Assembly: GCA_020746105.1 (NCBI GenBank)
Contig: CM036618.1
Span: forward strand, 14,677,001 to 14,741,000
Reading direction: 5' to 3'
Source of the DNA: Trogon surrucura
Lineage: Eukaryota; Chordata; Aves; Trogoniformes; Trogonidae
Length of the DNA stretch: 64,000 nucleotides
Shown: piece by piece, positions 35,301-47,268 of the stretch
Numbering within the stretch: position 1 is the first letter of the stretch
Layout: each line of letters opens with the position of its first letter
Notes under the pieces: model-generated
What the model saw: only the letters and a program-made list of their open reading frames with translations
Databases searched by the model: none
What the model was told of the DNA's origin: nothing
Made by a program: the position numbers and the translations under genes

Positions 35301-38300
35301 GAGGAATTGTATAGCTTTTGGTGTAATAAAACAATGAAGAATTTGTGCAAGCTTTTTTTGGAAATGCCGACCTCTCTTTTTATTGTGTATCTGTTTATAA
35401 ACTGCCACTTGTCTGTTTTGGCTAACAGAAATAACTAAGCTTCCTTTGCGTTGTGTGATGTGTGAATAATTTTAAAAATCAGTTTACTTAAATAAGCTTA
35501 TTATTGCCAATAGGGCTCAGAGTTTCCCCTTAAGGGTCAGATTGTTTTTGAGAAGGGTTTCAGTGTTCTCTGTTCGCTTGATTATCCTTCGAAGATTAGG
35601 ACTGATGTTTTTGCTTCTGACAGAGCAAATAAATATTCTATTACTTGTTAGCAGTTATACTGTTAAAACAGCTAACAAATGGGAATTAATATAGTCAGTA
35701 CAAATACTTCTTCAAAGCTTTAATATAAACTAGAACTAGAAAATGTTTTTAGTTCATCTGAAATAACAACTCCATTTGCATACTATACTTACAGTTATGA
35801 AGGACTGACACTCTTTGCAATGTGACTTATTGAAAAATCTAATACGAAGAAAAAAAGGATGTGTGAAATAATGGAATCTCCAGTGTTCTCAAGTGACTTA
35901 TGGCATTTTTGGCCACTCACTTGATGATGTGGCTTACCTTTTAAAAGAAAACTGGTTACATTATGTGTATATTAGGTAATGGTGATTATGGGGAAATATC
36001 TTCCTCTAGTTTATTTTTCTATTTTTAAAAAATATCTGTTTTCTTCTCCCCTTATTTATTTGTCATAAAGCTATAGACGCCAATAAAGAATAAAATGAAA
36101 AGCTGTTTTGCCTCCAGTAGCAGTGGAGAGCTAATACTCTGGGAAATAGCAGATTCAATTCTTTTTTGCTGTTACATCAGCAGCGGCTTTTATCTGTCCA
36201 TTAGTATCTATATTTTAGAACACATGGATTTTATAATGCATAAGTTATTGATCAGATATTGCCTATTACTAATAACAGAACCTCCAGACAACAGCATAAA
36301 CAATGTCGACAGGGAATTGCGCAGACCCTGACTTGCCTCTCAGGCAAAAGATACGACCTGACTTGCTCTTGCTTATCTCTACACTACAGAAGAAATTATT
36401 TAGTCTTCAGATACACTGCATTGTAGTAAGTATAGCTATGATGCCCCCATAGGCTATACTAGCAACCACAAAAAAAATACTGGATGAGGCCTTGGTCTTG
36501 GAGAGGGGATCCACAAAATTCTACTATTCATGGTTGCATGAATTTGTGGAGGCTCGGTGATTTAAAAGCCGCCTAGATGCCTCAGGTTCCTCTCTTGAGC
36601 ACATCAAAAGAAGTGCCACCAGTGGCAAAGCTGATCTTCACTCAGGCATTTCACACACAAACTTCTTTAAAACTTGCAGGATCCCTGTCTTTGCTTGCCC
36701 AGGGGACCTGCTGCCTTGGTAGGGGGGAGTGCCTTGAACCTGAGCCCCTTTGCAGGTCCTAACGTCAGTGTGCTGGTGGCAAAGCCCCAGGCAGGCACGT
36801 TTGATCCTTACTAATCCTGCACTGACAGCGCCCAGTTCAACCTAAGACACAACTTACCATTCTGATTTGGAAATAGAGGAGTCAGCGTAGGGGGATTGCA
36901 GATTGTACAACTGCTTGGTGTTGGGATCATTTGCCAAGGGCATTTGGGAAGACAACTTTAATCGACCACCCTCTCTTAAAAGTAGCATTCAGTAGTCTGA
37001 AATAAGGCTCCCCCCATCCTGCTTGAAGATGTGCTGGGGGAGTTCAGGACTCGTGGAGACAGAGTGCAGGTGGGTCCTCACTTACGTACCTGTTGAGGGG
37101 AACCTTTCAGAGATGTGATTTTCCATCTGTAGATGCAGATCCATTTATAAATTCTGTATTAAAAAAAGATTTGATAAAATGCAGAAGCCCTGTTTGAAGC
37201 AGAGAGCTGTAGCACAGCTTCAGTGGAAATGAGTGCATCTGTTGCAATTCTGTTTCTGTGCTGTCTCACTTTTTAGATGAATATGTATGTTTCTAGGAGG
37301 CAAAGGTATTGATCATCAGTCTAAAGGAAGAAGTTAGTCTTCAGAGATAGCACTTGAATGCTTACATCTTGAAAGTAGATTTCAGCCAATGCCTAAATAG
37401 CTATGTAAGTCAAGGAAAAAAAAGTCAGGAGTTCTCCTTAGCATTGTAATTATCCCAGATAGTTCTTTTACTTGCCCATGAGCGAATTGTGTGTGGGCAC
37501 CACACTAAATCTGCACTGTCAGATCCTACTGAAGTAGAAATGGATACGAAAAAGTAAAGCTGCTCCCATTTAAGCCTTCCAGAAGCAACAGATTTTTACA
37601 CTAATGAAAAATTTAACACCTTTAGTGTGGAAATCTAGGTAGGCATAACGATTTTTCTCCATCGTATATACTCCGAGTTTGTTGTTATTATGGTTTGTAG
37701 TTTATCCACAGGTTAACACAGTAAGGAAAGTGTTTGTGTGTCAATTTGTGCAGAAGATGCACCTCTGAGACTGGCTTAAATTGTAGTCAGCTGCATCCCA
37801 TATCACTGGAACAGTTTTCCTGGGATCAGCGATAAACTTTGCTGGAAACAGTGTTTTAAGGCATAGCTGGGATCTTCGGATAGCAAGGACTCTGCATGTG
37901 CAGGCAGATCAGAAATGACTCATCAATAAGATCCTTCTTCTGCTGTCTGCCCAGAAGCAAAACCTTTTTAGTACTGGCATGGTAAGGTTGCTTTTTAGTA
38001 ATTTTCTATTTTAAGTTTTACTCTGTTGTTCATTAAGTCCAAAGAGTCATTTTGAAAAAGAATATGAAGTTCCTTTAGAAAGCCTGTGTCTGCTGTAGGG
38101 TATTGTTTGGTATGGAAGTATATATTCCCTTGTACTCAGCACTGGTGAGGCTGCACCTCGAATCCTGTGTTCAGTTTTGGGCCCCTCAAGACAAGAAACA
38201 TTGAGGTGCTGGAGCGTGTCCAAAGGAGGGTAATCAAGCTGGTGAAGAGTCTGGAAAACAAGTCTTATGAAGAGTGGCTGAGAGAACTGGGGTTGTTTAG

Positions 38301-39674
38301 CCTGGAGGCTCAGGGAAGTCCTGAATAAAGAAAATCCACACCAGAACTGCAAATTGACACTGTTACATGTTACTAGGAAGGAGGAGTGAAAACTTAGAGA
38401 ATTGGGTACAAGCAAGAAGTGCCTGCTGCAGCGTGCTCATGGTCACAGCGATGGGACAAGGGATGGAAACCAGCCCATGGCCCATGAACGTGAGGAAGCA
38501 AAGCTCTGCACTGTTTGAACTTGAACTGAAACAGAGACACAAAGAAACTTCAAATGCCGTCCTGAAAAGAATCAGAGTTAAAAGTTTTGTGATGATAATT
38601 AGATTAAAAATTGCTTAATTTCAACCATCAACTGCCAGTGCCAAGCCTCTCAGGGTACAGTAGTCACATCCTTTGTAGCAGCTGAATTGGTCTTCAAGGG
38701 CACCAAATCACTGGACCGCAGAATCTTATTAATTGCTGGTACTCTGGTACCAAGCATGTAAGAGAGTACATCATTTTTACAGAAAATGAAACAGAGATAT
38801 TTTGTAAATGTAGCATAATTTGATGAGTTTATTTGTAACTTGATAGGATGCAGTCATTGAGAACTGACTGTTATCTACCCCTACTTTGGCCATTTTCTCT
38901 GGTTATATTTGTTAGTTTTATTCACTCCTTGAAGTAGTAAGTCACTTAAGCTGATTAAAACACTGCATTTCAAGGAACCCAGAAAAGATATGTCAGAATT
39001 AACAAAAATAGAATTTAAAGTATTCAGTAGTGTTTTTTTCTAAAGCTATAGATAAGATCTTTGAGAGAATATCTGCTCTCTGGTATCAAGTAACCACGTT
39101 TTTCTGAGGCATCCATGGTGTCTTGCTGAGGTAGCAGCGTTATGCTCCGAATCCAAATAAGCTGTATTCTTCTGAAAATCTCATCCTTGCTCTGAGTGCT
39201 GAAACTCTGGAAATTCTGGTTGAGCCTGCAGATATTGACTAACATATTAATATGTGAAGTGTAACACATTATACTGATATAAAATGACCAAAATTTAATA
39301 CACTCTTCCCCGACCTTTCTCAGGATGTCATTCGTGATATGGAGGTAAACGGTGTAGTCCCTTCTGCACTGGGGCTGAGAACCCGTGAAAAGTGTATAAA
39401 GCTGGTCATGTTTTCCTAGCCAGATTGTTAAGCATCCTTATTGCTTAACTTTGTGCTGGTCAAGTATTTATATTAATGTGATAGAGACTGTTATAGACGT
39501 ACCTTTACATATTCTGACATATGCAAACTGTGTATTCCTGTTGTTAATTCATACAGAGTATTCATCTCACTTTCAAGGTCACATTGTGCAGTTAGAACAG
39601 TCGTGACACGTTCTGGTTGATGGATGTATCTGGTAATTAATTTTTAATTACTTTGGATTTTTCTTTCTTTGTAG
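32399..39674 (+). other. NBAS: Last NBAS intron
   Basis: This 7.3-kb intron runs from GTATGA to the acceptor TTCTTTGTAG. Only one element is recognised, a sense CR1 piece at 38085-38326. A somewhat GC-richer stretch at about 36550-37100 and a segment at 33590-34060 are unassigned: neither shows a convincing protein, LTR or LINE signature. The rest is AT-rich and featureless. Confidence 0.75.
38085..38326 (+). mobile_element. CR1 LINE internal fragment (ORF2 C-terminal region)
   Basis: Sense CR1: TGTACTCAGCACTGGTGAGG, CTGCACCTCGAATCCTGTGT, CAGTTTTGGGCCCCTCA, GAGGTGCTGGAGCGTGTCC, GGCTGAGAGAACTGGGG and TTTAGCCTGGAGGCTCAGG. It stops abruptly without a 3' UTR, so it lost its end by deletion or rearrangement. 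Confidence 0.85.
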
Positions 39675-39950
39675 GTTGATGATTCCAGTTGTGATGCTGA
39701 AATACTTTCCTTGCTCCTCGATGCCAAGTTAATGGTGAAGTGCATATCTACTGCCTTCTACCCTCACCTTATTGACCATTTACTGGCTCACCAGCGAGAA
39801 GGAGGCTGGGACGTAGAGGAAATAGCAAAACAACTTAAAGAAGCAGGGTTCAGCGCAGAGGCTGGGTCCCTCTTAATGTCTCATCGAGGGACTCATCCTG
39901 CACTCAGGACTTTTACTACTGCCCTCCAGGCTATTCAGCATTGGATCTAA
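39675..39950 (+). CDS. NBAS: NBAS terminal coding exon, C terminus and stop
   Basis: This exon encodes the last 91 residues of NBAS plus TAA at 39948-39950. It starts after acceptor TTTCTTTGTAG in phase 0 as VDDSSCDAEILSLLLDAK. It then reads LMVKCISTAFYPHLIDHLL, has a Trp/Glu-rich helix (GGWDVEEIAKQLKEAGF) and the signature GTHPALRTFTTALQAIQHW near the end. The AEAGSLL and RTFTTAL blocks are what identify NBAS most clearly. Joined with the three upstream exons it gives a 229-residue open frame (690 nt including the stop). The frame is clean and the locus looks functional. Confidence 0.93.
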   Translation, partial: VDDSSCDAEILSLLLDAKLMVKCISTAFYPHLIDHLLAHQREGGWDVEEIAKQLKEAGFSAEAGSLLMSHRGTHPALRTFTTALQAIQHWI

Positions 39951-40455
39951 AAATGTTGGGTTCATGCCTTTGTCTGCCTTTTTACTGGAGATTCTACACA
40001 AAAGGGAGAAATTGTTGTTCTAGTGAAGTAACAAAGTTAGTTATTACCTATGTTTTGTAGAAAATACAAACAGCGTACTTAACGTTGAGTTCCCATATAC
40101 TTCTAATTGTTTAAAAATTGATACGGACCATGTAATTCTGTTATATGACTAGCAAAGCATTGAATCTGATAATTCTTTTCAGATCGGAGAAAAAGTGTTA
40201 AATGATTACACTCCGTGACATATAAATGCAACGTTAGTAAGCTGGCAGGTTATATACAGTTCGTCTTAATTTCTGTAAGTAATATACTCTCATCATAATG
40301 TAAAACTAATGTAAAAATATATAATTATAAAGAAATATGGAGTAAAAAAAATCACAATGGAACTTTGAAATTCTCAAATTACTCTTAAAATGTGGTATTG
40401 TGCGGTGTTGTTACCACAGCTTTTGTTTGCAATAAAAAAATATTTTGCATTTATA
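39951..40455 (+). other. NBAS: NBAS 3' untranslated region (approximate end)
   Basis: AT-rich non-coding sequence follows the stop. The first good poly(A) signal in a suitable context is AATAAA at 40431-40436, followed by T-rich and GT-containing sequence, so cleavage is placed near 40450-40460. This is inferred from the motif alone; alternative sites further down are possible. Confidence 0.55.
40431..40436 (+). terminator. NBAS: Poly(A) signal AATAAA of NBAS
   Basis: This canonical hexamer lies about 480 bases past the NBAS stop, on the sense strand, and is followed by A- and T-rich sequence. No earlier AATAAA was noticed in the UTR. Confidence 0.55.
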
Positions 40456-40736
40456 GTAGTCTCCTTTCAGACAGGTGAATATTGTCTTTCTTCATCCACA
40501 TTTTCTGTTTATTTCCAAATACCTTTCTGTCTTAATAGAGCAAAGTATTTCTGATAGTTTTCAGAGGTTAAGAAGGCAACTGTCTGTTTATTACACTTCA
40601 TTGTCAGGAGGGTTTGCTGTTCCCGTGTGCTTGTAGGAATTTGTTGTTAAAATTAATCTGTAAATCTTTTGCCTAATCTTGTGTTCAGATTTAATGTTGA
40701 TATAGTAATGCAGAGAAACATTACAGGTGATAAGAT

Positions 40737-41045
40737 ACATAGGATGATACAGATTGGAAGCAATCCCCAGAGCTGATGTAATCTGACCTCCTCAAGTCAG
40801 GGTTCCTTTATTGTTGGAGCAGGTTGCTGAGAACTGTATTCACTTGGGTCTTGAAAACCTCCAGGGATGAATGTCTCACTGCTTGGCTGTCCCTGTGTTG
40901 AAAAGCTTTTTACGTTTATCCTCTTGTTTGAACCTGTCTTATTTCAGCTTCTGCAGTTGTCTCTCGTCCTCCTACCACGTACGCTGTGAGAAGCCTGGCT
41001 CCACCACCTTGTAGGTATTGGGTCCCCCGTAGCTTTCTCACCTCA
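40737..41045 (-). mobile_element. Old CR1 LINE 3' end, downstream of NBAS
   Basis: Decayed tail ACATAGGATGATACAGATTGG, then CTGACCTCCTCAAGTCAGGG, GAGCAGGTTGCTGAGAAC, TTGAAAACCTCCAGGGATG, and CTGGCTCCACCACCTTGTAG. Reverse-oriented CR1 with no open frame. Confidence 0.7.
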
Positions 41046-41766
41046 GAACAAACAAAACTCAAAAGAAGAACACAAAAACAATTCTAGTGCAGTGACTGCA
41101 GTTCACAGATGATTTAGCTGGCTGTACCATGCCTACGATACGTTGCTGGTGGTAGTTTCCACTAACACTGGTAAAACCCAGTAAAAATTTGGCAACGGTT
41201 CAGGTGCAGTTGCTTTGTGCTTCGATAATAACACTTACCTGAGTTTTCTGCCCTTTGGGGTAGCCAGCCCCTTCATTATGCAATATAGTAACAAGCTGAT
41301 TGTTATTGAGACAGTAAAACCCTCCTTTTTCCTAAATGTCAGCCTGAATTCTAAAGAAGGAAGAGTGGACTAAAGCTTGAAGTAGCTATTTCATTAAAAA
41401 TCTGTATTACTGAGTTCTTTCCAAGGCTTCAGGTCTTAGAAATGGGCAATGACTTTTGTGGGACCAAAGCCGACTCTTATTAGCATGGTCTTTGACTTAG
41501 GATCTGCTTTGTTTTATCAGCTTTTGCCGATGGTGAAAATTGTTCAAATGTTAGCCTAACTTCCCACCTTACACAGGATCCTTAACAAGATTTTTAATAA
41601 TGCTTTAATTCTTCTGATTGTTGACTTCTTTTTCCATACTTGCTGGCCTGAGCTGTCCTTTGGTGTTTTTGGAAGGTTATCTCATCTACGTATCTGACAT
41701 ACGTGTCAAATTCAAATTTGTACCTTTCAGCTATATTGCCTTAATTCTGTTCTCTTATGTTAGCAG

Positions 41767-41976
41767 TTCCAAGAGGCCCAGACTAGTAAAGCAAAGTATA
41801 CTGGAATTGCAGAGAAAAGAAAGGAAAAAGTTAAAAAAGGAGATGTAACTGAAATCAATAGATGCAGGCGAACCACGAGGCATACCTCCAGCAAGAAAAC
41901 CTTGGATTATTCTATAGAAGATATCCCTGTACTTTACAATGGAGCGTTTTGGTCTGACTGCATGTTTTGTTCTCAG
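41767..41976 (+). other. Candidate coding exon of an unknown gene (exon A)
   Basis: A frame open without a stop from 41764 to TAA at 42070 follows a TTATGTTAGCAG acceptor-like site. It reads GIAEKRKEKVKKGDVTEIN, a basic stretch, then TLDYSIEDIPVLYNG and AFWSDCMFCSQ with a CxxC pair. CAG|GTTACT at 41977 is a weak donor. The composition looks like protein, but I recognise no family, and the phase-0 end does not fit exon B. Alternatives are a gene relic or chance. Confidence 0.3.
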
Positions 41977-42999
41977 GTTACTAAGAGTTCAGTGCTAGAT
42001 TTTCTGACCATTCTTATTCAGGATCAGGAAAAGTTTGTGCTTAGTGTCATTTTACAGCTGAGCTGTAGATAAAGCTCTAATGAGTGTTATTGAGCTTCTG
42101 TCCATTTTCTGGTTTGTTGGCATTACAAATCTGAGATAAATGTTTTCCTTGCAGCCTTGTCTACTACTGTATTCACACTTTTCCTGTGTAAGAAGCAGTT
42201 TTAGTATATCCATCCAAAATGATCAGCCTACGTTTAGGTATGTTCCAAATAAAATTTAAGGGGGAGAAAAAAAAGGGGGTAAAAAAGGGAGGAGGGATGA
42301 AGAAAGGTATGTTACAAGGATATGTGTATCCTAGTACCAGCCTTTTAGTATCTTCTGTATGGTAGAACATTTGAGGCTCTGGGATTAGCTAGAAAATGCT
42401 ACTGTGTTGGCTCTGGGATTTTTTTTTTTTTTTTAAAGGTCAAGAAACTCAGGAAACTCACCTTGGTAGTATTAGTAGCACTTAATAAGACACTGAAGAG
42501 CTCATTTTTGTCAGTTTGTTTGATTTGCCGCTGGGATCTGTTCAGAATTCAGCATGAGCTGACTTCTTCATTTTTACCCAAAGCAAGTCTGTGCTCTGGA
42601 GATGCTTGTGCTTCCAAAAGCAGGTGAATAAAGAGTTCCGTCGTGTCTCCTGGAGCAGTGCTTCCTAGGGCAATTAATCCTCTTTTGCCTGAAAAACACT
42701 GATAGTGTTTGCATCTTTGAAGAGCTTTTGGCTGCCTGGAAGATGGAGCAAAGCAGCAAAATACATCGCCTTTCTTTTGGATAAGTAGAATGAGTGATTA
42801 GGGAAGAAAGATCATAACTCACAATTTCTTCCGGAGACAGTACGTCCCTGCAACAGGTGCGGAGTAGACACTTTTGTATTTGTAAACAAACCAGTGCAAC
42901 TCAATGAGTGAGGTGACTGCATATGATTCAAGTATTTTCCTTGTGTAATGATTCTCTCTGATTTCTTTGCTTTTTTTTTTTTAAAAAAAAAAAACACAG
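41977..42999. other. Non-coding stretch between candidate exons A and B
   Basis: AT-rich DNA with an A/G-rich run at 42260-42300 and T runs at 42418-42434 and 42971-42982. Nothing recognisable as a gene or element. Confidence 0.6.
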
Positions 43000-43065
43000 A
43001 CGTTCTGCACTGTGAAAAATGCTTTGACAGGATGGCCTTAGAATCTGGATACTTTCATCATAGCG
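43000..43065 (+). other. Candidate coding exon of an unknown gene (exon B)
   Basis: Between AAAACACAG and GTAAGA the open frame reads DVLHCEKCFDRMALESGYFH and ends HS plus one base, giving a second CxxC pair (CEKC). Both splice sites match consensus, although the tract before the acceptor is A-rich rather than pyrimidine-rich. It enters and leaves in phase 1, and the following candidate at 45206 begins with the two bases needed. Unproven. Confidence 0.28.
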
Positions 43066-43380
43066 GTAAGAATGCCTACATTTGTGAAACCACAATCATT
43101 TTTCAAGCTTGTTTTGTTTATCTCTACCTTCCCTTCAAAACCCAGCAAACTGAGCAAGTATTCTGTACAAGGCCAGATCTCATGGAACTGTACACAGATA
43201 GTAACTGTACCTCTTAGTCACAAAATAGAGGATGCCAGGAGAAACCTTGGCCCATTTGCTCCCGAGAATGATGGTAGGTTACCACTCAGCTAGCTCTTCT
43301 TCCAAAGGGTTGTTTTGCTTATCCGGAAGCACAGGATGACAGCAAACCATGTAGGAACTACCCACGTTCATCTGCCATCA

Positions 43381-44000
43381 TCACAGAATCACAGAATGTT
43401 AGGGATTGGAAGGGACCTCGAAAGATCATCAAGTCCAATCCCCCTGCCAGAGCAGGAATGCCTAGATTATGCTACCCAGGAACGTGTCCAGGCAGGTCTT
43501 GAATGTCTCCAGAGAAGGAGACTCCACAACCTCCCTGGGCAACCTGTTCCAGTGCTCCATCACCCTCACTGAGAAGAAGTTTCTTCTCGAGTTTAAGTGG
43601 AACCTCTTATGTTCCAGTTTCAGCCCATTACCCCTTGTCCTATCAGTGGTTGTCACCGAGAAGAGCCTGGCTCCATCCTCGTGACACTCACCCTTGATAT
43701 ATTTGTAAACATTAATGAGGTCACCCCTCAGTCTCCTCCAAACTAAAGAGCCCCAGCTCCCTCAGTCTTTCCTCATAAGGGAGATGCTCCACTCCCTTAA
43801 TCATCTGAGTTGCCCTGTGCTGGACTCTCTCCAGCAGTTCCCTGTCCTTCTTGAACTGAGGGGCCCAGAACTGGACACAATATTCCCGATGGGGTCTCAC
43901 CAGGGCAGAGTAGAGGGGAAGGAGAACCTCTCTTGACCTACTAATACACCCCAAGATGCCATTGGCCTTCCTGGCCACAAGGGCACAGTGCTGGCTCATG
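43381..44000 (-). mobile_element. Rearranged CR1, 3' segment in direct orientation
   Basis: Tail TCACAGAATCACAGAATG, 3' UTR nearly identical to that of the long CR1 at 25041, and ORF2 C-terminal codons on the minus strand up to [10 protein letters not shown] at 43999. Compared with the other copy it lacks 15 bases after CI (in [13 protein letters not shown]) and has a short frame-breaking deletion after LGLFSLE. It is joined at 44000/44001 to an inverted upstream piece of the same element. Confidence 0.93.
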
Positions 44001-44745
44001 TAACTATAGACCAGTCAGCCTCACCTCCATCCCTGGGAAAGTGATGGAACGACTTATCCTTGGTGCCATCTCAAGGCATATCAGGGATAAGAGGGTCATT
44101 AGAGACGGTCAACATGGCTTCACCAAAGGGAAGTCGTGCTTGACTAACCTCATAGCCTTTTATGAGGATATAACAAGGTGGATAGATGATGGCAGAGCGG
44201 TGGATGTGGTCTACCTTGACTTCAGTAAAGCATTTGACACAGTCTCCCACAGCATCCTTGCTGCTAAACTGAGGAAGTGTGGTCTAGACTCTCGGGTAGT
44301 GAGGTGGACTTGGAACTGGCTAAGGGGAAGAAGCCAAAGAGTTGTGGTCAATGGGGCAGAGTCTGGTTGGAGGCCTGTATCCAGTGGAGTCCCTCAAGGG
44401 TCGGTACTGGGACCAGTATTATTCAATATAGTCATCGATGACTTGGATGAGGGACTAGAGAGTACTATCAGCAAGTTTGCTGATGACACCAAGCTGTGAG
44501 GAGTGGCTGACACACCAGAAGGCTGTGCTGCCATCCAGCGAGACCTGGACAGGCTGGAGCGTTGGGCGGGGAAAAATTTAATGAAATACAACAAGGGTAA
44601 ATGTAGGGTCTTGCATCTGGGTAGGAACAACCCCAGGTTCCAGTATAAGTTGGGGAATGACTTATTAGAGAGCAGTGTAGGGGAAAGGGACCTGGGAGTC
44701 TTGGTGGACAGCAGGATGACCATGAGCCAGCACTGTGCCCTTGTG
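44001..44745 (+). mobile_element. Rearranged CR1, inverted 5' segment with RT core
   Basis: The + strand reads CR1 ORF2 sense: it starts TAACTATAGACCAGTCAGC (the NYRPVSL block) and runs through [38 protein letters not shown] and FADDTKL. It continues to [18 protein letters not shown] and stops at 44745. One internal stop, TGA after TKL at 44497-44499, breaks an otherwise open frame. Its last 25 bases (44721-44745) are the reverse complement of 43976-44000. The order and polarity fit 5' inversion during twin-primed reverse transcription. Confidence 0.93.
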
Positions 44746-45205
44746 AGTACTGCACGAGAACGCTCTAGCTAGAGAGCAAGTCAAGGTCAGGGCACCATCG
44801 AAACAGCCACAGCAATTGAAGGAAGTGAAAAAGGGGGCCGAGGCCAGGATTTCACCTGGCTGCACTTCACGGGTTGTACTTCGCGGCAATACACACAGCA
44901 AGTAACATCTGGCACCTTGCTGGTTTGTCGTCCTGATTGAGGATAAACAGAGATTCTGAAGGAGGGGAATGAACACAAGACTAAAAGTGATCCACCTTCA
45001 AAATTGTGGCATTGCCCACCATGTCTGCCACATTTCCTACTTGAAACTTTCCAGATTCCTAAATTCTAGTATTTTTAAAAGAGAGTACATTTTTTCAGTA
45101 AAGATTTATCTTTAGAAGGCTCTGTGACTTGATCTGTATGTCCAACTTGTCAGAAACGTATCAGCAGAGCCGCCTCCATTAATTATGTGTTTTCATCTTT
45201 CAGTT
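44746..45205. other. Unassigned flank of the rearranged CR1
   Basis: About 200 bases of GC-richer DNA (GGGGGCCGAGGCCAGGATTT, CACGGGTTGTACTTCGCGGC) with several CpGs, then AT-rich sequence. It could be the edge of an unrecognised LTR element, but no termini or gene were found. Confidence 0.3.
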
Positions 45206-45379
45206 GTTTCAAATGATGTTCCTACCTCTCAGAAAAAAAATGAAAAACTGAATCACTGTCCACCCTCTCTGTTTTTATGGACTTCCAATTTATTCAGTCT
45301 TAGTTGTGTCTTTTCCGACCTGTTGCATCCTGGTGTACATAGCTGTTTCTCTATAACTGTTGGTCATCCTCTTTTTTAA
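45206..45379 (+). other. Candidate coding exon of an unknown gene (exon C)
   Basis: After a good acceptor (GTTTTCATCTTTCAG) the frame VSNDVPTSQKKNEKLNHCPP follows in the phase left by exon B and stays open to a TAA at 45377-45379. No clear donor was chosen. The first part is polar and protein-like; the second half is less convincing. It may be a terminal exon, a shorter internal one, or chance. Confidence 0.22.
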
Positions 45380-45903
45380 TCTCTGTATCTTTTTTTTGTA
45401 TATTTTTTGAGACATGGAAGGGAGAAGTAGAGCCACACCTTGCATCAAATATTGCGGGCGCACCAAAGGTTCATCTAGTGCCATATAAAGGTTTTTCAAT
45501 TTGAATATGTAACTGTTACTGAGTATTTGAGGTAGTGTATGTGTAGGATTATTTGGTTTGACCCTGGGTTTTCTTTCCACGTTGGTAGCAGCCATCTGAG
45601 ATTACATTACTTTATGTATTTTTTACAGTTTAAGATCATTTTTCCCACGTACATCTTTGTAGTTACAGATTGAAGTTTTTTTACCAGTTGATCACCCAGA
45701 CAGTACATTTCATGAAGACTTTCGTTTTTCATCTAGCCCTCATTCTTACTCAAAAACTTTTCTTCATCAGTGCTCTTTGACACCTTTACTATTGCTCCTC
45801 CTTTGTAGACACAGAGTATAGTAAACTTGAGCCTCTTTAGCAGCTGTCTGTGCTTGACAACAGCTAGCTCATTTTGCTGAAGATGAGACACATAAATAAA
45901 AGC

Positions 45904-46055
45904 AGAATCATAGAATCGTTAAGGTCGGGAAAGACCTCTAAGCTCATCTAGTCCAACCATCAACATTACCATGACAACTAAACTGTATCCTTTAGTGTCA
46001 CATCTACACATTTTTTGAAGGCCTCCAGGGATGACGACTCCACCACAGCAGTAGG
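45904..46055 (-). mobile_element. CR1 LINE 3' end fragment
   Basis: AGAATCATAGAATCGTTAAGG tail, AAGACCTCTAAGCTCATCTA, GTCCAACCATCAACATTACC, then GGCCTCCAGGGATGACGACT. Truncated at both the coding side and by decay. Confidence 0.85.
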
Positions 46056-47268
46056 TAAAGGTCCTATGGGTGGTGTGTGAGCAAGCAAAAGCAGGACATG
46101 GGAACAATCACAAACCCACAGATGAAATGGAAAGAGTACGTTTGTTTTCATTGCCTCATCATCTGGAGGATCTACAAAGCATCACCAAGGCAGTGGCACC
46201 ACAGAGCCTGGTCCATGGTAGAGGATCACTGGACCTGCTTCCTTCATGCGTATATCAGGGATTCACTCAGGCATAGCATTCCACTGCGCTTTCACCTTCC
46301 CCACAGCAGGGCAGGAATCTCAAGCAGATTTGTTAAGGTGCCTCTGAGTCTCTCTCAGGCCTGTGTTATCTAAACACAGATGTTCTACTTGTCCAGCACA
46401 AAAGACTGAGCGATGATTGGTGTGACATATATTTTGACATCTCAGCTGCAAGTCACCTGAGTGTGTTTACAATCCTCCTCACCAGTCTTCTGTTACTTTC
46501 CCACAGAAGGTCAGAAATAGGCTCTTTCCTTTAGCTTGGTTAAACCACCTGCTGATAGGGTTCCATTTTCCACAAGAGCTCAGTGCCTTAAACTTTTGTG
46601 TGTTTGTCCTTAGGGATATGCCCTGTTGCACTGGGTTGAGACAGGGTGCTAAGTTTCCAGAACGAAGGAGTATCCCATCATAGAGCAGGAAGACTTTAGC
46701 ATCACAAGGACAGAGCCTCATCTTTCCTTAGTGCTTAGGAGAGCTGGTTTTTAACTACAACCAGTATTTTCAGTAGGTAATTATAACAGCCAAGATTTTA
46801 TAGGAAAAAAAAATCCCTCTCTAAATCTCTCTGAGTAGCATGACATTCAGAAACATTAAAACCTTATTTACTTTGATTTCTTCTTATAGTGATAAATTTC
46901 ATCTGTCATTTTTCTTCACTTGCTTTGGGATTGACTAACAAAGGGAATTGGTTGGTGCTCATGCTAATTAGTGTGCTGTTTGAACAAAGGAGGGGTTTTT
47001 ATCACGTTGACTGAACCTTCATAGGATACACTAAGCTGTGCAAACAGAATATAAAGTCTGAGGTTATGTCCAGCTCAGTCATAGCAAGATCTGACAGCGT
47101 GGTCAGCACTTCTTCCTGAAAGGAGTGTGTTTTCTGAAGCTGCCTTGGAGTGAATTGCGGAGACCCCAGGAGCTTTTCTGTTGCACAGCCCTGGTATTTC
47201 CAAACCTCAGCTTCCTGCATCACTTTTCAATACCAGATATATGATAATTGGTGGTAACTTTTTATGTA
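46056..47268. other. Unassigned sequence with several coding-like ORFs
   Basis: 46070-46276 (+) encodes EMERVRLFSLPHHLEDLQSI; 47223-47002 (-) encodes LLGSPQFTPRQLQKTHSF and SFQEEVLTTLSDLAMTELD; 46721-46479 (-) is another. The GC content is higher than in the surroundings and the frames look protein-like, yet they lie on different strands and none matches a family I know. No splice-consistent model was found. Confidence 0.25.

Noticed and set aside
43462-43697. Overlapping ORFs on both strands at the CR1 3' end
   Set aside because: The minus frame is the end of CR1 ORF2; the plus frames are its mirror images.
44746-44980. A provirus leader or primer-binding region next to the rearranged CR1
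   Set aside because: GC-rich and CpG-bearing, but no LTR end, no convincing primer-binding site and no gag frame were found.
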